Assembly (NCBI GenBank): GCA_963812775.1
Contig: CAWEWH010000005.1
Span: forward strand, 868,001 to 932,000
Direction: 5' to 3'
Length of the DNA stretch: 64,000 bases
DNA from: CAWEWH01 sp963812775
GTDB taxonomy: Bacteria; Pseudomonadota; Alphaproteobacteria; Rhizobiales; Beijerinckiaceae
Numbering within the stretch: the stretch's first letter is position 1; each line of letters begins with the position of its first letter. Position numbers and translations under genes: made by a program. The notes under the pieces were generated by a model. It saw nothing but the letters and a program-made list of their open reading frames with translations. It had not been told where the DNA came from and searched no databases. Shown piece after piece: positions 42,111-51,745 of the stretch.

Positions 42111-44315
42111 TCAGCGCCCCAGTCCTACAGCCAGTGCGGAGAGGACGCGCTCCGGCGTAAACGGGACCTGCCGAAGCCGGACGCCGACAGCGTCGAAGAC
42201 AGCATTGGCAATTGCCGCCGGGACAGGAGCCGCCGCCGGTTCCCCGACCCCCACAGGTTCGATGCCAGGGCGATCAATGAGGCTGATCGCAATATCCGGC
42301 GCTTCGGGCCACGTGAGCAGCGGATAGCTCGCCCAATCAAGGCTCGTCACCTCGGCGCGGCTGAAGGTGACTTCCTCCTTCAGGGTTCGCGATATTGTCT
42401 GCACCACGGCACCTTCGATCTGCGCCTTGACGCCATCGGGATTGATGACCATGCCGCAATCTTGGGCGCACGCCCCGCGTAGAATGCGGATGACGCCTGT
42501 TTCGCGGTCCACCTCGACCTCGAACGCAAGCGCCACATAGGCCTCACGGTTCTTGTAGTGCACGTAGCTGATACCGGAGCCGCGCGTCTTTGCGCTGGTC
42601 GCGTTGCGCCGCGAGCCGGCCGTGCGTGGCTGCCAACCAAAGAGTTCCGCCGCCCGCCGTAGTACGGCTATCCCGCGCTCGTCCGAAAGACGGGCGAGCC
42701 GCCAAGCCAGAGGATCCGCGCTGGCAGTGGCCGCGATCTCGTCGATGAAGGATTCGGCGGCAAAGGAATTGGCCACTTTCCCGGGCGCGCGGATGTGGGC
42801 CGGGCGCAACGGCGTATCAGGCAACCAATTGACAATGAAGCGCAACGCTTCCACCGCATAAGGGGGGTCGAGGTGCTGGGCCAGCAATCCCGTGGAGAGT
42901 CCCTGTGCCTGATCACGTCCGGCGGCCGCCGGGCCCAGCAGCGGTACGCCTTGCAGCCCCTGTGTCGCCGCCGGAAGCCACGTCTCCGCGTGCCACGCCT
43001 TGAGATTACCAGCGTCATCGACCACCGCCGCGAGGTCGACGGGCTGGGGCGGTCCCTTCGGCTCCCAGCGATGCTCGTCCTCGCGCATCCATTGCACGCG
43101 CACGGGACGCCCGACGGCCTGCGACAGCAGGGCGGCGTCCGCAGCCGCGTCCTCCGCGCCGTTCATGCCGAAGGCTCCAGCGCCATCCATGTAGATCAGG
43201 CGCACGTCGTCGGGCTTGAGGCCGAGAAATCGAGCGAACACGACCTTGTAACGCAGGCAATTGGATGAGGCGGTCCAGATCGTGGCCCGGCCATCGCGCA
43301 CGTCGGCGACCGCGCAAGAAGGACCGATCGATGCGTGGTTTTGGATCGGCCAGTCATAGGAGGCCCGCAGCACGCGGCCGCCGTCCGCGAGAAGGCGATC
43401 GACGTCGCCCTTGTCGACCACGCGCTGCACCCGCAGGGGCTGTGCGGCACGCAGACTTTTATACAGCGAGGCCTGATCCGGCAGCCCCTGCCATTCTGAC
43501 CACGTCACCTTGAGCGCGCGGGCGGCGCGCACGGCGGCCCATTCGCTCTCGGCAACGACGCCCAGGAAGTTGTCCAGGCGCACGACGCGCGCGGCATCGA
43601 TGTTTGCAATCGATGCCTCATCGACTCCGATGACCCTTGCGCCATGCGCGGACGGCCTAACGACGCGCCCGTGAAGCATGCCCGGCAGGCGGAAATCGTG
43701 GACGTAGATGTGCGAACCGCTGACCTTGGCCGGAACGTCGGGACGCGGCACCGACTGGCCAACAAACTTGTAGTCGGCATACGACTTCAGCGGCGCCTTT
43801 GGGTCGATCCGCATGTCCAGCCGGCCACCGGCAAGGAGGGCACCATAGCTCACCGTCTGACCGTTCGGTGCTGCGACGATCCCATCGCTCACCTTCAGGC
43901 TTCCGACCGGCGCTCCGAGCTGCGCGGCTGCCCTTCCCAGAAGAGCTGCTCGCGCCGTCGCAGCCGCTTGGCGGATCTGCAGCCCCGCTGGATTGATGCT
44001 GTAGCTGCCGCCTGTGCCGCCTTGGTTGGGCGTGCGCGCCGTGTCGCTCTCGATCATGTCGATTGTGCCGAGTCCGATGTCGAGTTCCTCGGCGACGAGT
44101 TGCCGGAACGCGGCGCGAAGACCTGTGCCCCAGTCGATCTTGCTCGTATAGAGCGTCACGCGGCCATCGGTCGCGATATGGAGGAAGCCGTCCACCGGCT
44201 CGGGTTCGCGCTGCCCTGCCGGCGTCTGTGCCCATGCCGGAACGCCCGGACACACCAGGGCCACGACAAGGCCTCCTACACCCTTCACAACGTCGCGGCG
44301 TGCAAGCTTCATCAT
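42111..44315 (-). CDS. Xanthine-dehydrogenase-family molybdopterin-binding subunit (IorB/CoxL-like)
   Basis: A 734-residue large subunit of a molybdenum hydroxylase. A twin-arginine signal (LARRDVVKGVGGLVVALV) predicts export to the periplasm as for IorB-type oxidoreductases. Cofactor-binding segments include QGGTGGSYSIN, DGAGAFGMNGAEDAA and IRAPGKVANSFAAESFIDEI. The catalytic Glu is in the GVGEPAAAP motif near the C-terminus. Aldehydes or N-heterocycles are the usual substrates; this one is not defined. The 2Fe-2S subunit gene lies just upstream, as in iorAB. The 261 bases after it (41850-42110) hold nothing I recognise. Confidence 0.9.
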   Translation of the reverse strand: MMKLARRDVVKGVGGLVVALVCPGVPAWAQTPAGQREPEPVDGFLHIATDGRVTLYTSKIDWGTGLRAAFRQLVAEELDIGLGTIDMIESDTARTPNQGGTGGSYSINPAGLQIRQAAATARAALLGRAAAQLGAPVGSLKVSDGIVAAPNGQTVSYGALLAGGRLDMRIDPKAPLKSYADYKFVGQSVPRPDVPAKVSGSHIYVHDFRLPGMLHGRVVRPSAHGARVIGVDEASIANIDAARVVRLDNFLGVVAESEWAAVRAARALKVTWSEWQGLPDQASLYKSLRAAQPLRVQRVVDKGDVDRLLADGGRVLRASYDWPIQNHASIGPSCAVADVRDGRATIWTASSNCLRYKVVFARFLGLKPDDVRLIYMDGAGAFGMNGAEDAAADAALLSQAVGRPVRVQWMREDEHRWEPKGPPQPVDLAAVVDDAGNLKAWHAETWLPAATQGLQGVPLLGPAAAGRDQAQGLSTGLLAQHLDPPYAVEALRFIVNWLPDTPLRPAHIRAPGKVANSFAAESFIDEIAATASADPLAWRLARLSDERGIAVLRRAAELFGWQPRTAGSRRNATSAKTRGSGISYVHYKNREAYVALAFEVEVDRETGVIRILRGACAQDCGMVINPDGVKAQIEGAVVQTISRTLKEEVTFSRAEVTSLDWASYPLLTWPEAPDIAISLIDRPGIEPVGVGEPAAAPVPAAIANAVFDAVGVRLRQVPFTPERVLSALAVGLGR

Positions 44316-44325
44316 GGCGCAGCTC

Positions 44326-44784
44326 CTAGATCGCCTGAGCGGCGCGTCTGACGGCGCGCACGACCCGAGGATGGGTGCCGCAGCGGCACAAGTTGTTGGC
44401 GAGCGCCTCGCGAACCTGCTCCTCCGACGGTTTCGGATTGCGGCGCAGGAGCGCCGCGGCCTGCACGATCACGCCGTTGGTGCAGTAGCCGCACTGCACC
44501 GCCTGTTCGGCCACGAAAGCGGCCAGCAGCGGGTGGGGTTGCGCCGTACTTGCCAGTCCCTCCAGCGTTACGATGTCGGCACCATCGGCCGCCGCCACGG
44601 TCGTCATGCAGCTCGGCACAGCCTCGCCATTCAAGAGGACGAGGCAGGCACCGCACTGGCCCAACCCGCAGCCGAACTTCGGCCCGTTGAGCGCCAGATC
44701 GCCACGCAACACGTATAGCAGCGGGGTGTCGGGATCCGCGTCGATCGTGACGGGACGAGAGTTGATCGTCATGCGGGAGGGCAT
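44326..44784 (-). CDS. 2Fe-2S small subunit of the molybdenum hydroxylase (IorA-like)
   Basis: A 152-residue protein with two 2Fe-2S clusters: plant-type ferredoxin cluster in CGLGQCGACLVLLNG...SC and the all-alpha cluster in QCGYCTNGVI...NNLCRCGTH. GGAGG six bases before ATG 44784 sets the start; ATG 44772 is possible. It transfers electrons from the Mo subunit, whose gene starts 10 bases after this stop. No FAD subunit is present, as in IorAB-type two-subunit enzymes using cytochrome acceptors. Upstream, 44785-45026 carries only a 10-bp unit repeated twice (caaacccagg). Confidence 0.92.
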   Translation of the reverse strand: MPSRMTINSRPVTIDADPDTPLLYVLRGDLALNGPKFGCGLGQCGACLVLLNGEAVPSCMTTVAAADGADIVTLEGLASTAQPHPLLAAFVAEQAVQCGYCTNGVIVQAAALLRRNPKPSEEQVREALANNLCRCGTHPRVVRAVRRAAQAI

Positions 44785-45026
44785 GGAGAGCCTCCGGAGG
44801 AAGCGCCATCGTATGTGCCAAAGGGGGCTAGGTCGAGAGCAAACCCAGGCAAACCCAGGGGCTCACGCCTCGTCTCCGGCCTGCTCTCCCTAAGACAGCA
44901 AAGCGGCCAGAAGCGCACGCCTCCGTGACGCTGACAAACGGCGAGCCGGGGCGGAATCCCCATCACGACGGAATGGCTTTCGGCTCTTCGCGGCGCTGCG
45001 CATCGCTGCGGTCGTCACATGGTTCG

Positions 45027-46535
45027 TCATCCGTCGCTTGCGATCCGCAGAATCCCGTCCACGTCAACGTGCCGCGCCAGATGCTGCGCCAGGCCGTCGA
45101 GCGTCGCCTCGATGCTCGCCTCGTAGGCGAGCGTGCCGCTGACCGGCCCGCGCCCGAGCCCGGTGAGGTAGGCGCGGCGAAAGCCGTCGGCACCGAAGAG
45201 GCCGTGCAGATACGTGCCGGCGACGCGCCCGTCCGCCGACGCCGCGCCCTCCGGGATGCCGGCCACCGTGAACGGGCCGCGCGCGCAGTCGGCGCCGCTC
45301 GTCCGCCCGAGATGGATTTCGTAGGCCGCCACCGCCTCGCCGCTCGTCCGGTGCGCGGCCTTGACGGGGCGCACCGTCTTATCGCCGTCGAGCACCGTCT
45401 CGACGTCGAGGAGACCGAGGCCCGCGCTGCTGCCGGCCTCGCCCTCGATGCCGTCGGGATCGGCGATCGTCCGGCCGAGCATCTGGAAGCCGCCGCACAG
45501 GCCGAGCACGTGGCCGCCGCGCCGGCGATGCACCGCGAGATCGACATCCCAGCCTTGCGCGCGCAGAAAGGCGAGGTCGTGCCGCGTCGCCTTCGAGCCC
45601 GGCAGGATGACGAGATCGGCATCGGGCAGCGGCACGCCAGGCGGCACGAGCGTCAGCGTCACCGACGGCTCGAGCCGCAGCGGATCGAGGTCGTCGAAAT
45701 TGGCGATGGCCGGCAGCACCGGCACGGCGATGCGGATGGCCGCGCCGGGTTTTGCGGCCCCCGTCAGATCGAGGGCGTCCTCGGCCGGCAGGAGATGCGC
45801 ATCCTTGAACCATGGCACGACGCCGAGCGACGGCCAGCCGGTGGCGTGCGTGATGGCCGCGACGCCGTCGTCGAAGAGCGCCGCCTCGCCGCGGAACTTG
45901 TTGACCATGAAGCCGCGCACCATGGCGCGGTCGGCGCCGTCGAGCACCGCATGCGTGCCCACAAGGCTCGCGATGACGCCGCCGCGATCGATGTCGCCGA
46001 CGATGACGACCGGCACGCCGGCTGCCCGCGCGAACCCCATATTGGCGATGTCGCCGGCCCTGAGATTGATCTCCGCCGGGCTGCCGGCGCCCTCGACGAC
46101 GACGAGGTCGGCGCCGGCGCTGACGTGCGCGAAGCTCTCCAGCACGGCCGGCAGGAGCCCGATACGCTCTTGCGTGAAGCGGGGGGCCTCCAGATGCCCG
46201 GCGCGCTTCCCCTGCACGATGACCTGCGTGCGCGTGTTGCTTTCCGGTTTCAGCAGCACGGGATTCATGTGCACGGTGGGCACGACGCCCGCCGCCCGCG
46301 CCTGCAGCGCCTGGGCGCGGCCGATCTCGCCGCCCTCGACGGCGGCGGCGTTGTTGGACATGTTCTGCGGCTTGAACGGCCTCACCTTGAGGCCACGCTG
46401 CGCAAAGATGCGGCAGAGCCCGGCCACGATGAGCGACTTGCCCACATTCGAGCCGGTGCCCTGCACCATGATGGCGGGTGCCGTCTTCAAGCCGCTCTTC
46501 GTGGGTGTCGCGCAGGCATCGCTACTCGCTGCCAT
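45027..46535 (-). CDS. cobQ: Cobyric acid synthase
   Basis: A 502-residue amidotransferase of cobalamin biosynthesis that amidates four side chains of adenosylcobyrinic a,c-diamide. The N-terminal ATPase half starts MVQGTGSNVGKSLIVAGLCR and has KPQNMSNNAA; the C-terminal GATase half has the catalytic Cys in LGLCGGFQMLG and the His of GTYLHGLF. I place the start at ATG 46535; the open frame continues upstream to 47297 but opposes the PotF-like gene there. It adds corrinoid synthesis or salvage to the B12 uptake locus nearby. Confidence 0.94.
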   Translation of the reverse strand: MAASSDACATPTKSGLKTAPAIMVQGTGSNVGKSLIVAGLCRIFAQRGLKVRPFKPQNMSNNAAAVEGGEIGRAQALQARAAGVVPTVHMNPVLLKPESNTRTQVIVQGKRAGHLEAPRFTQERIGLLPAVLESFAHVSAGADLVVVEGAGSPAEINLRAGDIANMGFARAAGVPVVIVGDIDRGGVIASLVGTHAVLDGADRAMVRGFMVNKFRGEAALFDDGVAAITHATGWPSLGVVPWFKDAHLLPAEDALDLTGAAKPGAAIRIAVPVLPAIANFDDLDPLRLEPSVTLTLVPPGVPLPDADLVILPGSKATRHDLAFLRAQGWDVDLAVHRRRGGHVLGLCGGFQMLGRTIADPDGIEGEAGSSAGLGLLDVETVLDGDKTVRPVKAAHRTSGEAVAAYEIHLGRTSGADCARGPFTVAGIPEGAASADGRVAGTYLHGLFGADGFRRAYLTGLGRGPVSGTLAYEASIEATLDGLAQHLARHVDVDGILRIASDG

Positions 46536-46646
46536 GCTCACGGCCGCGCAACAAGGGGGCGGCCGGCGGTTGTCTCGCGGCGTGCCAAACTTTAGGCTGC
46601 CGGACGCCTTCGCGCCGCCTTGAGCGCCGCCTCGAAAGTGCTGCCG

Positions 46647-47735
46647 ATGCTCGCTCGTTTCTTCACCGTTCTCGCCTTCAGCCTGCTCGCCGGCCTCCCG
46701 GCCATGGCGCAAGGCCGCACGGTCAACATCTACAATTGGTCGAACTATATCGACCCGAAAATGCTCGACCTCTTCACCAAGGAGAGCGGCATCAAGGTGG
46801 TGTACGACACCTACGATAACAATGAGCTGGTCGAGACCAAGCTGCTCGCCGGCAAGTCGGGCTACGATATCGTGGTGCCGTCCGGCCCCTTCCTGCAGCG
46901 GCTGATCAAGGCCGGCATTTTCCAGAAGCTCGACAAGGCGAAGCTGCCGAATGTCAAGCACATGTGGCCGGAAATCATGCAACGCCTCGCCGTCTACGAT
47001 CCCGGCAACCAATTTGCCGTCAATTACATGTGGGGCACCACCGGCCTCGGCCTCAACCTCGCCAAGGTGAAGGAGAGGCTCGGCGAGGCGCCGCTCAACA
47101 CCTGGGACCTGGTCCTTCGCAATGACCTGGCCGGCAAGCTCAAGGCTTGCGGCATTCATGTGCTCGACGCGCCCGAGGACATCTTTCCCGGCGTGCTGAA
47201 ATATCTTGGCCTCAATCCCGACAGCAAGAATCAGGGCGACCTGCAGAAGGCGGCGGACGCGCTGATGCGGGTGCGCGGCAACGTGCAGAAGTTCCATTCA
47301 TCCGAATACATCAACGCGCTCGCCAATGGCGACATCTGCGTGGCGGTCGGCTATTCGGGCGACGTGGTGCAGGCGCGCGGCCGCGCCGAGGAAGCCAAGA
47401 ACGGCGTCGAGATTTCCTACGTGATCCCCAAGGAAGGGGCGCTGATGTGGTTCGACAGCTTCGCCATTCCGGCCGACGCCAAGAATGTCGCCGAGGCTTA
47501 TGCCTTCATCGATTTCATGATGCGTCCTGACGTGGCGGCCGCCAATTCCAACTTCGTGGCTTTCGCGTCCGGCAACCTCGCCGCCAAGCCGATGATCAAG
47601 CCGGAAGTGCTGAACAATCCCGGCGTCTACCCCGACGAGGCGACATTCAAGCGCCTGTTCACCAACACCGCCTACGACGACCGCGTGCAGCGGGTCGTCA
47701 CGCGTTTGTGGACCAAGGTGAAGACGGGGAAGTGA
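46647..47735 (+). CDS. PotF-like polyamine ABC transporter substrate-binding protein
   Basis: About 362 residues from ATG 46647, which opens a signal peptide (LARFFTVLAFSLLAGLPAMAQG); the earlier TTG 46620 is weak. It has the family markers VNIYNWSNYIDPKMLDLFTKESGIKVVYDTYDNNE and LLAGKSGYDIVVPSGPF. PotF/SpuD-type proteins bind putrescine or spermidine in the periplasm. The usual ATPase and permease genes are not adjacent. Its 3' end overlaps the 3' end of the dppF-like gene by 38 bases in convergent orientation. Confidence 0.9.
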   Translation: MLARFFTVLAFSLLAGLPAMAQGRTVNIYNWSNYIDPKMLDLFTKESGIKVVYDTYDNNELVETKLLAGKSGYDIVVPSGPFLQRLIKAGIFQKLDKAKLPNVKHMWPEIMQRLAVYDPGNQFAVNYMWGTTGLGLNLAKVKERLGEAPLNTWDLVLRNDLAGKLKACGIHVLDAPEDIFPGVLKYLGLNPDSKNQGDLQKAADALMRVRGNVQKFHSSEYINALANGDICVAVGYSGDVVQARGRAEEAKNGVEISYVIPKEGALMWFDSFAIPADAKNVAEAYAFIDFMMRPDVAAANSNFVAFASGNLAAKPMIKPEVLNNPGVYPDEATFKRLFTNTAYDDRVQRVVTRLWTKVKTGK

Positions 47736-48717
47736 GGCTCGCCGTCGGGCGTACGAACCCGGCCATCACCAACTCGCTGAAGTGGCAGGCCGCGTGCTGG
47801 CCGGGCGCGATCTCGCGCAGGCGCGGCGTCTCCACCCGGCAGCGCTCCGCCACATAGGGGCAGCGGGTATGAAAGCGGCAGCCGGGCGGCGGATTGGCGG
47901 GGCTCGGCACGTCGCCCTCCAGCACCGTCTTCTTGCGCTTGACGGCCGGGTCCGGCACCGGCACGGCCGACAGCAGCGCCTCGGTGTAGGGATGGCCCGG
48001 CCGCGTGAACAGCGTCGTCTTGTCGGCATATTCGACGATGTGGCCGAGATACATGACGGCGATGCGGTGGCTGATGTGCTCGACCACCGCCAGGTTGTGC
48101 GAGATGAACAGATACGACAGGCCGAGATCGTGTTGCAGGTCGACCAGGAGGTTGATCACCTGCGCCTGGATCGACACGTCGAGCGCCGACACCGGCTCGT
48201 CGGCGATGATCAGCTTCGGGTTGAGCGCCAGCGCCCGGGCGATGCCCACCCGCTGGCGCTGCCCGCCCGAGAACTGGTGCGGAAAATTGGCCATCTGCGC
48301 CCGGCTCAAGCCGACGCGGTCGAAGAGCTGCGCGACGCGCGTGCGCGTGGCGTTGCCGCGCGTCAACCGGTGGGCGGTCAGCGGCTCGCCGACAATGTCG
48401 CCCGCCGACATGCGCGGATTGAGCGACGAGTACGGGTCCTGGAAGATGATCTGCATGTCCTGGCGCAGCGGCCGCAGCTGCGAGCGGCTGATGCCGGTCA
48501 CGTCTGCGCCGTCGAGCTTGATGTGGCCGGATGTGGGCTCGATGAGCCGCAGGATGGCGCGTCCCACCGTCGACTTGCCGCAGCCGAACTCGCCGACGAG
48601 CCCCAGCGTCTCGCCCTTGCCGATCGAGAAGCTGACGCCGTCGACGGCGAGCACGTGCCCGGCCGTGCGCCGCAGGAAGCCCTTGCGGATCGGGAAGTGC
48701 TTCTTCAGGTCGACCAC
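47698..48717 (-). CDS. Peptide ABC transporter ATP-binding protein, DppF/OppF-like
   Basis: A 339-residue ATPase with Walker A GEFGCGKST, signature FSGGQRQR, Walker B LIIADEPVSALD and the C-terminal oligopeptide-transporter extension ending in a Cys-rich part (GCRFHTRCPYVAERC). GTG 48717 is the only start in this frame. A natural start ATG 48777, overlapping the upstream stop, lies one frame away, and the frame between encodes ILDVVDLKKHF-like N-terminal sequence from ~48735, so one base may be missing there. It is the last gene of the peptide importer operon. Confidence 0.88.
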   Translation of the reverse strand: MVDLKKHFPIRKGFLRRTAGHVLAVDGVSFSIGKGETLGLVGEFGCGKSTVGRAILRLIEPTSGHIKLDGADVTGISRSQLRPLRQDMQIIFQDPYSSLNPRMSAGDIVGEPLTAHRLTRGNATRTRVAQLFDRVGLSRAQMANFPHQFSGGQRQRVGIARALALNPKLIIADEPVSALDVSIQAQVINLLVDLQHDLGLSYLFISHNLAVVEHISHRIAVMYLGHIVEYADKTTLFTRPGHPYTEALLSAVPVPDPAVKRKKTVLEGDVPSPANPPPGCRFHTRCPYVAERCRVETPRLREIAPGQHAACHFSELVMAGFVRPTASLTSPSSPWSTNA

Positions 48718-48774
48718 GTCGAGGATCGGGGCGGAGCCGTCCGCCTCGCCCGCGGCGGGTCGCGGTGGCGGCGC

Positions 48775-49842
48775 TCATCGGTCGCTCCCTGCCACGCGCG
48801 CGGAGTGCCAGCAGGCCGCCCAATGCCCCGGCGCCTTTTCCTCGTACGGCGGAAAGGCGGCGATGCATTCGTCAGTCGCGAAGGAGCAGCGTGGCGCGAA
48901 ACTGCAGCCAACCGGCAAGTCGGTGAGCGCCGGCACCATGCCGGGGATTTCCTGCAGCCGTTCGCCGGCTGCCGCCACGTTGCCGCGCATCAGCCCGAGC
49001 TGAGGGATCGAGGCCATGAGGCCGCGCGTATAGGGATGGCGCGGCCGCGCGAAGAGATCGCCGACCGGCGCCTCCTCGACCTTGCGGCCCGCATACATGA
49101 CGATCACCCGCTGGGCGTTCTCGGCCACCAAGCCGAGATCGTGCGTGATCAGGATGACGGCGATGCCGAGGCGCCGCTGCACATCGCCGATCAGGTCGAT
49201 GATCTGCGCCTGGATGGTGACGTCGAGCGCCGTCGTCGGCTCGTCGGCGATCAACAGTTTCGGGTTGCAGGCGAGCGCCATGGCGATCATCGCCCTTTGC
49301 CGCATGCCGCCCGACAATTGATGCGGATATTCCTTGGCGCGCCGCGCCGGATCGGGGATGCGTACCAAGGTCAGCATCTCGACGACCTTGTCGCGCGTCT
49401 GCGACGGCGACAGCCCCTGGTGGATGCGCATCACCTCGCCGATCTGGTTGCCGATGGTCATCACCGGGTTGAGCGACGTCATCGGCTCCTGGAAGATCAT
49501 CGAAATGTCGCGGCCACGGATGCCGCGCATCGCGGGCTCGTCGAGGGTCGTCAGATCGACGCCGTTGAACATGACCGAGCCGGAGACGATGCGGCCGGGC
49601 GGATCTGGGATGAGCCGCATGATCGACAAGGCGGTGATGCTCTTGCCACAGCCGGATTCGCCCACGATGGCGATGGTCTCGCCGCGCTTGAGCGAGAACG
49701 ACAGATCGTTCACCGCCCTGACGATGCCGCGGCGGGTGAAGAAAAAGGTGCTGAGGCCGGCGACATCGAGCATCGGCTCCGCGGGCGAGGGGCTCGCGGC
49801 GTTGTCAGGGCGCCGGGGTAGGGTTTCGGTCTGTATTGCCAT
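48775..49842 (-). CDS. Peptide ABC transporter ATP-binding protein, DppD/OppD-like
   Basis: A 355-residue ATPase with Walker A GESGCGKS, signature LSGGMRQRAM, Walker B LLIADEPTTALD and H-loop ITHDLG. The C-terminal extension contains the Cys cluster CSFAPRCSFATDEC that binds a 4Fe-4S cluster in OppD/DppD structures. ATG 49842 is three bases downstream of the permease stop. Together with the next ATPase it forms the heterodimeric motor of the importer. Confidence 0.92.
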   Translation of the reverse strand: MAIQTETLPRRPDNAASPSPAEPMLDVAGLSTFFFTRRGIVRAVNDLSFSLKRGETIAIVGESGCGKSITALSIMRLIPDPPGRIVSGSVMFNGVDLTTLDEPAMRGIRGRDISMIFQEPMTSLNPVMTIGNQIGEVMRIHQGLSPSQTRDKVVEMLTLVRIPDPARRAKEYPHQLSGGMRQRAMIAMALACNPKLLIADEPTTALDVTIQAQIIDLIGDVQRRLGIAVILITHDLGLVAENAQRVIVMYAGRKVEEAPVGDLFARPRHPYTRGLMASIPQLGLMRGNVAAAGERLQEIPGMVPALTDLPVGCSFAPRCSFATDECIAAFPPYEEKAPGHWAACWHSARVAGSDR

Positions 49843-49845
49843 CGG

Positions 49846-50739
49846 TCAGCTACGCAGCCGTGGATCGAGAGCGTCGCGCAGCGCATCGCCCAAGAGGTTG
49901 GCGCCGAACACCGCAAGACTGATGGCGAGCCCCGGGAAGATCACCAGCCACGGCGCCGTGCGCACGTACTCGGCGGCCGATTCCGACAGCATGCGCCCCC
50001 ACGACGGGTAGGGCTCCGGCACGCCGAGGCCGAGGAACGACAGCGAGGCCTCGACCAGGATGGCCGAGCCGAATTGTGCCGTGCCCAGCACGATCAATGG
50101 CGCCAGGGTGTTGGGCAGCACGTGGCGGATGGCGATCCACGTCTCGCTGATGCCGATGGCCCGCGCCAACTCGACGAACGGCATCTCCCTGAGCGACAGG
50201 GTGCTGGAGCGGATGGTGCGCGCCACGCTCGGCACCAGCGGGATGGCGATGGCGATGATGACGTTGCTGAGCGACGGGCCGAGCGCCGCGGCCATGACCA
50301 GCGCCATGACCAGGAGCGGCAGCGACTGCATGATGTCGACGAGCCGCTGCACGAAGAGGTCGATCCAGCCGCCGAAATAGCCTGACGCGAGACCGATGAT
50401 GACGCCGAGGGTGCAGCCGAGCGCGGTCGAGCCGAGTCCGACGGCGAGCGAGATGCGCGCGCCGGCGATGATGCGGCTGAACATGTCGCGGCCCATGAAA
50501 TCGGCGCCGAGCCAGTGGGCGGCGCTCGGCACGGCGAGCGACGCCCGCGCGTTGGTGCTGGTCGGCTCATACGGCACGATCAGGTCGGCGAACAGGGCGG
50601 TGAACACGAGCAGGAGGATGATGAACGCCCCGATGGTGCCGAGCGGATAGCTGCGCGCCAGGAAGAGAACGGCGCTGAAATTGCCCGACACGTTGGCGCC
50701 GGCCCGGTTCAGTTCTGCCCGATGGTCGATGCTGGTCAC
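49846..50739 (-). CDS. Peptide ABC transporter permease, DppC/OppC-like
   Basis: A 297-residue permease with an N-terminal helix (GTIGAFIILLLVFTALFADL), the OppC-type PYEPTSTNARASLAVPSAAHWLGADFMGRDMFSR and five further helices. The EAA-loop FVELARAIGISETWIAIRHVLPNTLAPLIV contacts the ATPases. Its start lies 13 bases after the DppB-like stop, so the five transport genes form one tight operon. Confidence 0.92.
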   Translation of the reverse strand: MTSIDHRAELNRAGANVSGNFSAVLFLARSYPLGTIGAFIILLLVFTALFADLIVPYEPTSTNARASLAVPSAAHWLGADFMGRDMFSRIIAGARISLAVGLGSTALGCTLGVIIGLASGYFGGWIDLFVQRLVDIMQSLPLLVMALVMAAALGPSLSNVIIAIAIPLVPSVARTIRSSTLSLREMPFVELARAIGISETWIAIRHVLPNTLAPLIVLGTAQFGSAILVEASLSFLGLGVPEPYPSWGRMLSESAAEYVRTAPWLVIFPGLAISLAVFGANLLGDALRDALDPRLRS

Positions 50740-50752
50740 GGCGGTGTCCCCT

Positions 50753-51697
50753 TCAGGCGTACTTGATGCGCGGATCGAGCAACGTGTACGTCATGTCGAC
50801 GAGGAAATTGACCACCACCACGACGACGGCGATGAACATGACGAGGTTTTGCACGATCGGATAGTCGCGCGAGCGGATAGCTTCCACAAGGAAGCGCGCC
50901 ACGCCCGGAATGTTGAACACCGTCTCGGTGACGATGAGGCCGCCGATGAGGAACGCCGCCTCGATGCCAATGATGGTCACCACCGGCAGAACGGCGTTGC
51001 GCAGCGCGTGCTCATAGTTCACCGACGCGTCCGTGGCGCCCTTGGCCCGCGCCGTGCGCACATAGTCCTGGCGCAGCACCTCGAGCATCGACGAGCGGGT
51101 GAGCCGCATGATCAACGCCGAGCTGCGGAAGCCGACGGCGGCGGCCGGAATGCTCAGCAGCCACAGCTCCTGCCACAAGGTGGCGGGCGTGTTGGCATAG
51201 ATCGGGATCCAGCCGAACACCTTGACGAACAGCATCAGGATCAAGAGCCCGAGCCAGAAGGACGGTAGTGACAGGCCGCTGAGGCTGATGACGCGCAGGA
51301 CGTAGTCGAGCGTGGTGTTGCGCTTGACCGCGCTGATGACGCCGAGCGGCAGGCCGAAAAGCACCGAGAAGAAGAGCGCCAGGACGGCGAGCTTGGCGGT
51401 CACCGGGATGCGCGGCAGGATCTCGTCGATGGCCGGCTTTTCGGTCACGTAGGCGAAGCCGAGGTCGCCGCGCGCCAGCCCGCCGATCCATTGCGCATAT
51501 TGCACGACGATAGGCTGATCAAGGCCGAGCTCGCGCTCGATCTTCTGCTTCTGCCGAACGTCGACGATGCCGGCCAAGTCGACCAGGATGTCGGCGATGT
51601 TGCCGGGCACCAGCCGCAGCAGGACGAAGATGATGACGGAGACGCCGAACAGCGTCACGATCATCAGCGCGAACCGGCGCATGAGATAGCCGCTCAA
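50753..51697 (-). CDS. Peptide ABC transporter permease, DppB/OppB-like
   Basis: A 314-residue permease with the DppB N-terminus (YLMRRFALMIVTLFGVSVIIFVLLRLVPGN) and six helices; the EAA-loop is DYVRTARAKGATDASVNYEHALRNAVLPVV. The gene follows the second binding-protein gene by 48 bases. Confidence 0.92.
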   Translation of the reverse strand: MSGYLMRRFALMIVTLFGVSVIIFVLLRLVPGNIADILVDLAGIVDVRQKQKIERELGLDQPIVVQYAQWIGGLARGDLGFAYVTEKPAIDEILPRIPVTAKLAVLALFFSVLFGLPLGVISAVKRNTTLDYVLRVISLSGLSLPSFWLGLLILMLFVKVFGWIPIYANTPATLWQELWLLSIPAAAVGFRSSALIMRLTRSSMLEVLRQDYVRTARAKGATDASVNYEHALRNAVLPVVTIIGIEAAFLIGGLIVTETVFNIPGVARFLVEAIRSRDYPIVQNLVMFIAVVVVVVNFLVDMTYTLLDPRIKYA

Positions 51698-51745
51698 GCT
51701 GCTGCTCCCTTCCTCAGGACCCGTCTGTTTGCATTTTGCCGCTTG

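Noticed and set aside
44839..44859. Ten-base unit caaacccagg repeated twice
   Set aside because: Too short and not linked to any start or known motif; likely chance or a small slippage.
44925..46595. Plus-strand open frame of 556 codons over cobQ
   Set aside because: Antisense shadow of cobyric acid synthase with biased Arg/Ala/His composition.
46536..47297. N-terminal extension of the cobQ frame to 47297
   Set aside because: The extra ~250 residues match no CobQ part and oppose the PotF-like gene; CobQ naturally begins near 46535.
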